64,000 nucleotides of DNA from assembly GCA_963752755.1 (NCBI GenBank), contig CAVVZJ010000010.1, positions 1-64,000 on the forward strand, in the 5' to 3' direction. The DNA comes from CAVVZJ01 sp963752755 (lineage in GTDB: Bacteria; Planctomycetota; Planctomycetia; Isosphaerales; Isosphaeraceae). Every line of letters begins with the position of its first letter. The stretch's first letter is position 1. Positions 55,152 to 63,477 of this stretch are shown here, one piece after another. The notes under the pieces are model-generated. The model made no database searches and was not told the origin of the DNA. It saw nothing but the letters and a program-made list of their open reading frames with translations. The position numbers and the translations under genes were made by a program.

Positions 55152-55328
55152 TCAGTTCACGACACGCTCGCTCCCCGCCGGCTTCCGCTTGGAGGAGCGG
55201 AATTTCTGGGTAATCCAGGAGGTCACCAGCCTTCCCGAGGCCAGGATGAACCCCACCGCTGCCGCCAGCACCGAGGCCACAGGCAACGTTGTCTCCGGAC
55301 CAAAATAAGCAAAAATGAGCGTGCTCAT
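55152..55328 (-). CDS. Tiny membrane protein, unknown function
   Basis: 58 residues from ATG 55328 (MSTLIFAYFGPETTLPVASV, then LAAAVGFILASGRLVTSWI). One clear hydrophobic helix and a Lys/Arg-rich end (KFRSSKRKPAG). The start MSTLIFAYFGPET is highly protein-like and I believe it recurs in planctomycetes, upstream of phosphodiesterase genes, but I cannot verify this here. It precedes the 53206-55041 gene on the same strand, so a role in the same pathway is likely. It is too short for any family call. Confidence 0.6.
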   Translation of the reverse strand: MSTLIFAYFGPETTLPVASVLAAAVGFILASGRLVTSWITQKFRSSKRKPAGSERVVN

Positions 55329-55554
55329 GCAAAAACCTGGTAAAGTCCTCGTCACTCCCTCTATCCCTGAGGGTCAGGTCGTTGGCCTAATCTCTTAGAG
55401 CGTCAATCCCCTGTCGGACGGGCCAAAAATATTCTAGGGAATTACGGCAAGAGTTGTTCGACACACCGACCGCATCCGCACTTCGGCTGTGCGGACCCGC
55501 GCGGAAGGGCCGACGCCGTCGCTCCGAACGGATCGGCCCACGACCCCGCGTTGG

Positions 55555-57110
55555 CTACCGACCCGGGCCGGGGAAGCAGAGTCCGCGGCCGTCATCAGGC
55601 AGTCTGGGCAATGGCGTGCTCGTGATCTGATCGATCAGGTCGGTCCGACAGCTCCGGACGAACAGGCCACAGACCCGGTCGCGATACACGAAGCTCCAGC
55701 CCGGCGCCAGCGTCATCAGGTTGAACGACGCATAGCCACGGTCGGCCAGCACCAGGTCCACACCCGGCCGCTCCAGGACCGCGTCCCAATCACCCAGGCC
55801 ATCGCGGAACTCCAGTTGCTCCTGATAGATCGGCTCGGGATAGACCGTTTCCCGGCGACCATCCAGCGAGACCGAATAGGCGGCGCAAGGTGCCAGATTG
55901 CGTATTCTCCCCAGTTGTACGGCACCACCAGGTCTCCACCGACCCCGCTCTCCTTCAGGATGCCTACGGCGGCCGTCGGAAACCGCCAGTAGCCTGGGTC
56001 GAGTCGAATGCAGGTCAGTCGCAGAGGTAGCATCAGCGCCAGGGCGAGGGCCGCCAGCCAGAGCGGTAGGGACGCCAGGGTCGCGAGCCAGCAGGGTGGC
56101 CAACCCCATCGCAACGTCGCTCGTTGCCAGACGTCGGCGAGGTGGCCCGCCGGCAGGACTGCGGCGGCCAGAACAAACAGGGGCAGGTGTCGGTCCGCGA
56201 CCAGCGGCGCCAGTGCCATCAACCCCAGCACTCCCAGCCCCGCCCCGGACCTCGGCCGCCGGCTCGCGACCGTCCCCAGACCTGCAAGGGCGAGCAGGAC
56301 CAGGTAAAACCCTCCCCGTAGGCTGACCAGCGGCAAGGGCCGCCACTCGGTAATCTCCGGTCGGGGCACCGTCGCCGTTCTCAGCAGAAACCGGAGCAAA
56401 TCGGCGCCATACGGGTTCGCAAGCGTGGCGACGCAGGATGCAATCACTACCAGCCCGATCGTCGCTGCCGCCGACCACGACCTCCGAAGCATCCCGATCA
56501 TCCGCAAGGCACCCCACACCCCGAGCACGCTCAATCCCGCCAGGAAGCCGCCGTGCAGGTTCGTCCAGACGGCGAAAAGCCCCGGCGACGCCCAGAGCCA
56601 TCCGGTCCGTCCACGGTCGCATGCCCGAATCATCAGGAGCGTGAGTAAAAATCCAAGGTAAGTAAACAGATGCGGCCGGATCGTCCCCAGGCCGATCCGC
56701 AACGGAATCACCATGACCAGCGTCACCAGCGCCGCGCCGATCGGCCCCAGTCCCTCACGACGGAGATGCCGGATCACCAGGACCACAATCAGCAGGCTCA
56801 CGAAGAGCTTGAGCCCGATCAGGCCCGGCGTGCCCGCCTGCCTGTAAGCCATCGCGAACGCAACCTCCGCGAGCCACTCGTGGTTGATCCAGGTTGCCCC
56901 GGTCGTCAGGAATGAGTAAGGATCTTCCCTCGGGATCGTCCCGGCGCGGAGGATGTCCTGCCCGAACCGGACGTGCCCCCAGATGTCGGGGTCGGCGACC
57001 GTATCGGCCAGGTAGAACATCGCGAAGGCCAGGATCAGGGCCGTCGCGGCGTGCGGCCAGGCCCGCCTCCGCCGTTGGCCGGCCCCGCCCGGTCGATCTC
57101 CAGCGGGCAT
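55555..57110 (-). CDS. Polytopic membrane protein, GT-C glycosyltransferase-like, one frameshift
   Basis: About 518 residues from ATG 57110, with GGAGGGGAG upstream. First helix ALILAFAMFYLADTV, then the loop ADPDIWGHVRFGQDILRAGT followed by PREDPYSFLTTGATWINHEWLAE, which resembles the first periplasmic loop of GT-C enzymes with its acidic pair. Ten or more further helices follow. Near 55880 the frame shifts; the other frame gives the soluble end YSVSLDGRRETVYPEP and DLVLADRGYASFNLMT, stopping at 55555. It may transfer sugars from lipid-linked donors or be a membrane receptor; no catalytic residue is proven. It lies at the head of the minus-strand cluster. Confidence 0.75.
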
Positions 57111-57520
57111 TCCGTTTCTCCCCTCCTCCGGCCCATTCGCGTGCGGACCGTGTAGCATACCCGAAGGCTCGTGATCGTCGATCCCCGATGTCCCTGAGCC
57201 ACGATCCGTCGAGGGATCAACCCGGACCGCCTCGGATATCGGATCGCCTGGATCACGGTGCTCTTTCGTCGGGTGGGCTCCGCCGACCCCGACCCAGGAC
57301 AGGTCATCCCGGCGATTCCCTGCGAGCCGCAGGACGTTTCCCCGATCCCCGCTCGCCCTGGCCCGGTCTTCTAACTCGACCCGCATCCACGGCGAGTCAG
57401 CGGAAGAGGGGATCAAGATCCTCCCTCTTCTCCTTTGGCAACCTTGGGCCCGTCCCGACCGGGTCAAGAACCGGACGAGGTCACCGGAGGATTGGGAATC
57501 GTCCTGCATTGTGGGACGAG

Positions 57521-57550
57521 GTCGATCCCAGTTCGAGAACCGGGATCGAC
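57521..57550. repeat. 30-bp imperfect palindrome
   Basis: Arms GTCGATCCC and GGGATCGAC, with an inner pair GTTC/GAAC around GA. All but the two bases flanking the inner pair and the centre match. Possible operator for the membrane-protein gene starting at 57110, about 410 bases away, or an RNA hairpin. Confidence 0.5.
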
Positions 57551-57704
57551 GAGGTCACTTCGCCGCCGAGCGAACGACCGGATCCTCCCTCGCTCGTTCC
57601 GCCTCCACGACCCTCCGCGTTCCAGGGAAGCTCGGTTCCGACCTCCCTGGCTTACCGGCAAGCCTGGACTCCCTCAGAGCGTCCTGCTCCGGAAATGATC
57701 CTCA

Positions 57705-57999
57705 CCCGCACCCTCATTCTGTGCTATAATTAACTTTAGCTCTCTGGCAATTCGGTAGACATTGGTCCCTTGCGATCCGGGACCGTCGCGGGAACGTTGC
57801 CGTGCGTTCTTGACGCCGAACGAACTTCAAATTGGGTAAAATCGATTTTTAAGTTTTTTAACTGTCTGAAGTTACGAATTGAGATTCGTGATGATCAGAA
57901 GCGTCCCCTCAGCGTTCCTCAGCCGTCTCCCCAGCGTCTCAGGCGCGTCGCCCGAGCGTTCCCGGGCCGTCACAGGTATCGGTGAACGGTAAAAAAAGG
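57705..57999 (+). repeat. Copy C of the seven-unit 11-bp repeat element
   Basis: GTGCTATAATTAAC at 57721-57734; GCCGAACGAACTTCAA at 57815-57830; seven 11-bp units at 57901-57977 (GCGTCCCCTCA, GCGTTCCTCAG, CCGTCTCCCCA, GCGTCTCAGGC, GCGTCGCCCGA, GCGTTCCCGGG, CCGTCACAGGT); then GGTAAAAAAAGG at 57988-57999, ten bases after the array. The 5' flank from about 57705 also resembles copy A. Total length from block 1 to the A-tract is 278-279 bases, against 278 in copy A. Function unknown. Confidence 0.82.
57722..57734 (+). promoter_or_regulatory. Extended -10-like block of copy C
   Basis: TGC followed by TATAAT, with TAAC after it. The -35 position (about 57702-57707) reads TCACCC and is poor, so if used it would be an extended -10 promoter firing at about 57737 into the element. 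Confidence 0.5.
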
Positions 58000-58252
58000 C
58001 TACCCTTGCGGTCTTGCCGGAGCCGCTTCGCGTCGGCTCGCAGCGCCCGTTCGGGGCGTTCCCGAACCTTCTCTGGGGGACTTCAAGAGGTTTGCGGGAT
58101 GTTGCCACCCTCCTGGTCCGGAGCGGTCGGGGCGGCCATCGGGCAACGAGTTCGGAACGGGGCTTGGTCCAGCGATCGCCTCGTCCTGCCAGGGGATCAG
58201 GCGGCGAGGCCAAGCTGGCAACGGGACCGCGTCCTCGGGCGGCGATTCCGCC

Positions 58253-59432
58253 TCAGGACCTCGCCGGCGCCGTCGCATCGCCCGTCGGTCGCAGCTTCCG
58301 AGACCGAGAAGCCGACGGCTTCTGCCCTGGTCGTTTGGACCGCGATTCCTCGGTGAGTCGTCTCTGCAGCAACGCCAGCACGGCCGCCTCCTCGGGCTTG
58401 AGGTTCGGCAGCGATTCGGCCATGGCACGATCGGCGCGATGGGTCAAGGCATCGAGCAAGGTGCCGTCGAGGTAGGCGTCGAGCACCGCCGGATGGACAT
58501 AGCATTTACGGCAGACGGCCGGGGTGTTTCCCAGCCGCGCGGCGACTGACTCGATCGCCCGAACCACATTCTTCCGGGCCTGGACTTGGGAATCGTGAGC
58601 CCCGATCTCCTGCAAGCGCCAGCGTTGCCAGCACGGTTCCAACCCAGGTACGGAAGTCCTTGGCCGTGAATTCCTTGCCGCCAACAGCGCGAAGGTAGTC
58701 GTTGACATCTTCCGAGCCCACGTCGTGAACGACGCCCGATTCATCGACATACTGGAAAAGCTCCTGACCCGGCAGTTCGCGACAACGCCGGACGATCTGC
58801 GCTAGCCGGCGATCCTCCAGGTCGATCTCGTGCTCGATCCCGTGCTTGCCACGAAAGCGGAATCGGATCGAGGGGCCGTTGACCTGGGCGTGCCGGTCGC
58901 GCAGCGTGGTCAATCCAAACGAGCGGTTCGTGCGGGCATATTCGGTGTTGCCGATGCGGATCGAGGTCGTCTCCAGCAGGCGGACCACCGCGGCCAGCAC
59001 CTTCTCGCGGGGCAGGCCCGGCCGCGCCAGGTCACGAGCGACCCGCCGCCGGATCTTCGGCAAGGCACGGGCGAATGCGATCAGTCGATCATACTTCGCC
59101 GCGTCGCGGACCTGCCGCCATCGTGGGTGATACCGATACTGCTTCCGGCCGCGGGAATCGCGACCCGTCGCCTGGATGTGCCCTTCCGGAGACGTGCAGA
59201 TCCATACATCCTTCCAGGCCGGCGGAATCGCCAGGGCGCGGATACGGTCGAGGGTCTCGCGGTCGCGTACGGCCCGGCCCTCCGCGTCCCGATACACGAA
59301 GCCCCGCCCGCTTCGGACACGTCGGAGACCCGGCGATCGGTCACTCACATGACGCAAGCCCGCGACCCCTGCCGCCGCTTTGGGTTCGTCGGCCGGGTCC
59401 CCAGGCGATCCGCTTCGCTTGAAGGTTTGCAT
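58253..59432 (-). CDS. DNA topoisomerase IB, one frameshift
   Basis: About 393 residues. N-terminal domain GLRRVRSGRGFVYRD, LAIPPAWKDVWICTSPEGHIQATGRDSRGRKQYRYHP (in parts); core with TSIRIGNTEYARTNRSFGLTTLRD and the active-site Arg/Lys segments FRFRGKHGIEHEIDL. Near 58612 an extra base breaks the frame; the next frame gives QARKNVVRAIESVAARLGNT and the catalytic Tyr in CRKCYVHPAVLDAYLDGTL. The poxvirus-like bacterial IB enzymes relax supercoils by a 3'-phosphotyrosine link. A 30-residue basic tail ends the protein. The start has no clear ribosome site. Confidence 0.9.
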
Positions 59433-59713
59433 ACGCAGATAAATGAAGCAACTCCGGTGCCACCACGCCCCGTACTGGGTCTTTCCGTTCCGCGCACGAA
59501 TCTTCTCGTCTTCGCGAAACGGGTTCCGCGATGTGATGTCGACCTGGGTTCCTCACGGCGAACCAAATATGTTGGCGCGGGGTTTGCCCGGAAGGGGGAT
59601 CACGAGGCGCCGCCAGATTGCCAGGCCCGGCAGTGCGGCGGCGGATTCTGGTTCTGTCACTCACAAGCCCTGGGCCACCTGAACGGCCCGCGAACCCGAC
59701 TGGAGATCAAACC
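59433..59713. other. Divergent gap between topoisomerase IB and the stress protein
   Basis: About 280 bases that should hold both promoters. No recognisable -35/-10 pair or hairpin. Confidence 0.4.
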
Positions 59714-60205
59714 ATGCGCACCGTCGTTGGAATGTTCGAGACGCGCGACGCCGCCGAGGACGCCATCCAGCGCCTTCTCTCGGCCGGATTCACCCGCGAC
59801 AAGATCGGCGTGGCGATGCGCGATCCGCGCGAGTCCCGCGAGATCGCCGAGAAGACCGGCGCGGACGATCTGAGCGCCGAGGGCGCGACCGCCGGCGCGG
59901 TCTCCGGCGCGGGCGTCGGGGCCTTGATCGGCCTCGCCCTGGTCGGCTCGACGATCGCCATTCCGGGGGTCGGACCGGTGCTGATCGGCGGCCCACTCGT
60001 TGCCGGCCTGACCGGCGCCGGCGTCGGGGCCGCCAGCGGCGGCCTGATCGGCGGCCTGATCGGCGCCGGCATCCCCGAAGAGGAAGCCCGCGACTATTCC
60101 GAGCGGATCGAGCGCGGCCACATCCTGGTCTCGGTCGAGTGTGACGAGTCCCTCGTCCCCCGTGCTCGTCAGATCCTCGTCGAGGAAGGCGCACGCAACG
60201 CTTGA
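59714..60205 (+). CDS. YflT-like general stress protein with glycine-zipper segment
   Basis: 163 residues. Residues 1-45: RTVVGMFETRDAAEDAIQRLLSAGF, the ferredoxin-like heat-induced stress domain. Residues 60-125: a Gly/Ala-rich glycine zipper (GAVSGAGVGALIGLALVG, GAGVGAASGGLIGGLIGAGI) that could pack in a membrane. Residues 128-163: a second strand-rich part, HILVSVECDESLVPRARQIL. Such proteins are made under general stress; the precise role is unknown. A GGAG-type site is weak (TGGAGATC 8 bases upstream). A strong hairpin follows at 60283. Confidence 0.8.
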   Translation: MRTVVGMFETRDAAEDAIQRLLSAGFTRDKIGVAMRDPRESREIAEKTGADDLSAEGATAGAVSGAGVGALIGLALVGSTIAIPGVGPVLIGGPLVAGLTGAGVGAASGGLIGGLIGAGIPEEEARDYSERIERGHILVSVECDESLVPRARQILVEEGARNA

Positions 60206-60282
60206 GACCTCACCCGATCACACCCCTCCGGAGGCCAACGAGGGACGACGGCCGGTTGTTCCTGCGCGTCCTCGCGCATGTT

Positions 60283-60318
60283 GACCACAGCGGCCAGTCT
60301 CTTCTGGCCGCTGTGGTC
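60283..60318. terminator. Perfect 15-bp hairpin between convergent genes
   Basis: GACCACAGCGGCCAG, loop TCTCTT, CTGGCCGCTGTGGTC: all 15 pairs match. It lies 78 bases after the stress-protein stop and 64 bases past the small minus-strand gene, so it can stop transcription from both sides. Confidence 0.8.
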
Positions 60319-60381
60319 TTCAAGTTGTCAACCAGCGCTTCCGAATCTTTCGCAGTCTCGTCCGCCATCGTCGCGAACCAT

Positions 60382-60639
60382 TCAGTTGTTGTCCACGGGC
60401 GACCGCCCCGCCAGGGCCCCCTCGATTCCGAGGCGCACGGCCTCGATCAGCGTTTCCATCAGATACGGATCAGAATCCGCGAACTCTTCCTGGAAGCGTG
60501 CGATCAGGATGCTCGCGATTTCCCGATCCGGATAGCCCTGGGCCCGTAAGGCTCGGGCCGAGATTCGCGCCCCGCGGCTTGCCGCCTCGAGGAAGACCCT
60601 GGGGGTCGCCTTCTTCGGCATGCTGCTCTTACGCATGGG
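60382..60639 (-). CDS. Small hypothetical protein
   Basis: 85 residues from ATG 60639, preceded by GAGGAGG at 8 bases. Sequence is mostly helical: VFLEAASRGARISARALRAQ, then REIASILIARFQEEFADSDP and MLTLIEAVRLGIEGAL-like METLIEAVRLGIEGALAGR. The start is basic (MRKSSMPKKATPR). No membrane segment and no recognised family. It is convergent with the stress protein and downstream of the reductase gene, separated by a terminator-like hairpin. Confidence 0.6.
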   Translation of the reverse strand, partial: PMRKSSMPKKATPRVFLEAASRGARISARALRAQGYPDREIASILIARFQEEFADSDPYLMETLIEAVRLGIEGALAGRSPVDNN

Positions 60640-60681
60640 GGGGCCTCCTCTTCTTGGAGTAGAAGCGTCTGGCGCAACACA

Positions 60682-60720
60682 AAGGCCCCATCGACGCGGA
60701 CCAACACGCCGTGGGGCCTT
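60682..60720 (-). terminator. Hairpin after the aldo/keto reductase gene
   Basis: AAGGCCCCA and TGGGGCCTT form a 9-bp stem with a 21-base loop, about 160 bases past the reductase stop on the minus strand. Moderate candidate. Confidence 0.45.
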
Positions 60721-60879
60721 CTTAGCCGTATCGATCGGCCCATCTCGGGCCGACAACAAACGCACAATTTAGCTTCCGACCGGACACGATTCAAGCTCGA
60801 ACTTTCAGAATTCTTTCGCAGTGCCCAGACCCGTTCCGGCGTACGCTCCACCGCCGTTACGCCAGACGGGTTTTCACTG

Positions 60880-61933
60880 TCAGCCGGTCAACTCGGTGTC
60901 GAAGCCGTGCTGCTTGCGGTGGACAGGACCGTCGAACGCCTTCGACGACTTGAACAGTTCGAATCGCCCGTCACCGGCCAGGGCCAGGGTCTTCCCCTCG
61001 ATCTTCGCCCGCTGCTCCACACTCAGCGGTTGGAACTCGCGGACGATCTTGAGGTTCTGGTCCAGCACTTTCTCGGAGTCAATGCCCGAAACCAGCGTCG
61101 ACATCGGCAGCGAAAGGACGTAATTCAAGGCATCCTCGACCGGCACACCGGCCTGGGTCACGATCGAGCCGTTGCCGCCCAGGCTCTTCATGGCCAGCAC
61201 GCCGATGCCCCGCTCCAGCAAAACCGGGAGCACCTGCTTCTGGAAGCTTCGGAAGTGCACGTCCATCACGTTCAAAGGCATCTGCACCGAGTGCCAGTGG
61301 AACGGTTTGGCCAGCATCTTCAAATGGATCGACGGGTCCTTGTGGCCGGTGAACCCGAGGTAGCGGACCTTGCCGTCCTTCAGCGCCTTGAGGCCGGTCT
61401 GGATCGCGCCGTCCTCGGCGAAAACCCAGTCGGGATCGTTGTCATAGACCATCTCGTGAAATTGCCAAAGATCGAGGTGATCGGTCTGGAGTCGACGGAG
61501 GCTGTCCTCCAGGTTCGACTGGGCTTCCTTGGCGGTCCGGCCGCAGACCTTGGTCATGAGGAAGCATTTGTCCCGTCGGCCGCCCTCGGCGAGTGCCTTG
61601 CCCATACGCTCTTCGGCCAGGCCGTCGTGGTAGTCCCAGGCGTTGTCCATGAAGGTAATCCCCTCATCAACGGCGCCGCTGGATCAACCGGAGGCTTTCC
61701 TTCTCCGACATCTTCTTGGGGTTTGTGCTGGCGTGACCACCGAGGCAGATCAGGCTCACCATCTCGCCGGTCCGACCAAGCGGGCGCAGGGGGATGCCGC
61801 CATCGTTCTTCTTCGTCCCCTGGTCCTTCAACCCCTTCTCTTGCGGCTCGGCGGCAGCGGCCAGGCCGGCGGCTGCCAGGCCAGCGGCTCCGGTCTGGAG
61901 GAACTCCCGGCGGTTCGATTTGCTGGGCGTCAT
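60880..61933 (-). CDS. Aldo/keto reductase with Tat signal, one frameshift
   Basis: About 350 residues. A Tat-type start (SNRREFLQTGAAGLAAAGLA) is followed by IPLRPLGRTGEMVSLICLGG. An extra base near 61678 breaks the frame; the other frame restores AVDEGITFMDNAWDYHDG (with the catalytic Asp and Tyr) and continues FLMTKVCGRTAKEAQSNLED, HLDLWQFHEM (catalytic His) and VRYLGFTGHKDPSIHLKML. The C-terminal 90 residues are typical of the planctomycete exported group. It probably reduces or oxidises sugars or similar in the periplasm with a bound nicotinamide cofactor. Confidence 0.87.
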
Positions 61934-62379
61934 TGCGACGGTTCTCCTCTCTTGAGTTCTCGATCTTCGAAAAAGATGGCTCGGACCGCAACGCGGCCGC
62001 CTAAGCGATGCTCCGAGGCAGGAAGATCGTGCGACCTTTTCGACCCCGGCACCTCAGGAGTGAAGCGGTCCAGTCGGCCACACCAAACCCAGGGCGGCTT
62101 ACGCCTGAGCATCGACGCCTCGCTTCGCTCCGTCAAGCCGTCGACCGCATCTCCAACCTTGTTCCATCGCACCTAGCTGAGCAACTCGCGCGCCCGGCAC
62201 GCCATTCGCTTCCGATGCCAGATCGGGACGTTCGCTCGGTCCCGGTGCGATCGGGGCGCGATCGCGACGAGACAACGGTCCTCACGAACCGCCGCCGGCT
62301 TCGGTGGCGCGGCGTGTGAATCGTTCGTCAGGGGCCGAACACCGTCATTGGCGTCAAGAAACAAAAAGGGGTACCATTC
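61934..62379. other. Divergent intergenic region
   Basis: About 446 bases between the reductase (minus) and the membrane protein (plus). It has no hairpin or ORF of interest. AAGGGG about 11 bases before 62380 is the ribosome site of the next gene. Confidence 0.45.
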
Positions 62380-63114
62380 ATGGCCGTTGCTGCGACAGAA
62401 CCGTTGAAGGCTGCTGATATGATCTCCGTCCGCAGCCGCGTGAGCTGGGGCGCCGTCGCCGCTGGAGCGATGGTGGCCTTGACGATCTATGTCGTCCTGA
62501 TGTTGCTCGGCGTGACCGTCGGCATCGAGGTCGCCGTGCGCGGAACCAATGTCGATCTGGGCACAGGCTCGGGGCTCTACACGGTCGCCGTGCTGGCCAT
62601 CGCGATGTTCTTCGGGGGTTGGGCGACCAGCCGCCTGGCCGTCGGCGAGGACAAGGTCGAGGCAGTCCTGCACGCCGTGATCCTCTGGGGGGTGCTCTTC
62701 CTCGGCCTGGTCTGGCTGGTTGCGTCGGGAGTCCGCACCGGTTTCACCGCCTTGATGGGCGTGGCCTCCGGTACTTACGCTACCACCGAATCGGCCTCGC
62801 CGATGGACGTGGACCGACTCGCCTCTGACCTGAAGCAAGCTGGAGTCGAGGAATCGCAGGTGGACAAGGCCGTCTCTTACTACCGCCAGATGAAGCGGAG
62901 CCCGGTCGCCGCGATTCAGAACGCCACTGAGGACCCCGAGGCCCGTCAGGCCGCTGCGGTCCTGGTCGAAGCCAGCCGCCAGGCGACGCGCTGGACTCTT
63001 ACTGGCGTGATCGTCTCGCTCCTGCTGGTCATCATCGGCTCGCTCGTCGGCTCCGGCGAGGTTCCCATTCCCGTTCCGATTGGTGTGACCCGCCGCCGGC
63101 CCGTTCAGGCCTGA
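62380..63114 (+). CDS. Membrane protein of unknown function
   Basis: 244 residues with four hydrophobic segments: VSWGAVAAGAMVALTIYVVL, YTVAVLAIAMFFGGWATSRL, AVILWGVLFLGLVWLVASGV, and WTLTGVIVSLLLVIIGSLVG. A soluble loop between the third and fourth (DVDRLASDLKQAGVEESQVD) is helical. The start VRSRVSWGAVAAG resembles proteins loosely annotated as PhnA-like membrane proteins; I would not use that name as a function. It is followed by the AI-2E family gene 363 bases away. Confidence 0.7.
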   Translation: MAVAATEPLKAADMISVRSRVSWGAVAAGAMVALTIYVVLMLLGVTVGIEVAVRGTNVDLGTGSGLYTVAVLAIAMFFGGWATSRLAVGEDKVEAVLHAVILWGVLFLGLVWLVASGVRTGFTALMGVASGTYATTESASPMDVDRLASDLKQAGVEESQVDKAVSYYRQMKRSPVAAIQNATEDPEARQAAAVLVEASRQATRWTLTGVIVSLLLVIIGSLVGSGEVPIPVPIGVTRRRPVQA

Positions 63115-63477
63115 CCCGGCCGTCACTCGGACCGGATCAATTCCACGATGGAGAGTCGGAGTGAAGCCGTTGGGCCTTCTCCAACCTCGTCCGATGCCAG
63201 ACAACCTAGGTCCAACTTCCGTCGTGGCAGTAATCAAAGAGAATCCAGAAAATGTGGCCCTACTTCAGTTCAGTAGGGTCGACTCCTCTGGGAGAGGCCA
63301 ACCGCGACACTCTGAGATAGATGGCCGATGACCGAGAATCGTGGACAGATGGTCTTTCGACCGATCATCACCTAATCCGTCTCCATTTCTCGATAGGCCA
63401 TCTGTACTCATTGTCGCCTCGCATTCACAATGCTTTGAAAAACTCGCTCTTCCCGTCCGCCCCTGGAGCCCCCCATC
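63115..63477. other. Intergenic region with an imperfect inverted repeat
   Basis: About 363 bases. AGATGGCC near 63319 and GGCCATCT near 63394 are complementary and could form a long-loop hairpin. Lower GC than its surroundings. No coding ORF seen. Confidence 0.45.

Larger units (their letters stand above)
57111..58252. other. 1.1-kb intergenic region with copy C of the 11-bp-repeat element
   Basis: The longest non-coding stretch in the window. It contains a 30-bp imperfect palindrome (57521-57550), GC-rich sequence with repeated AGAACCGG and GAGGTCAC words, and the copy C element (57705-57999), with an AT-rich core at 57830-57900. ORFs here are not protein-like. Confidence 0.6.

Noticed and set aside
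57901..57977. A CRISPR array
   Set aside because: Units are 11 bp with no unique spacers and no cas genes nearby.
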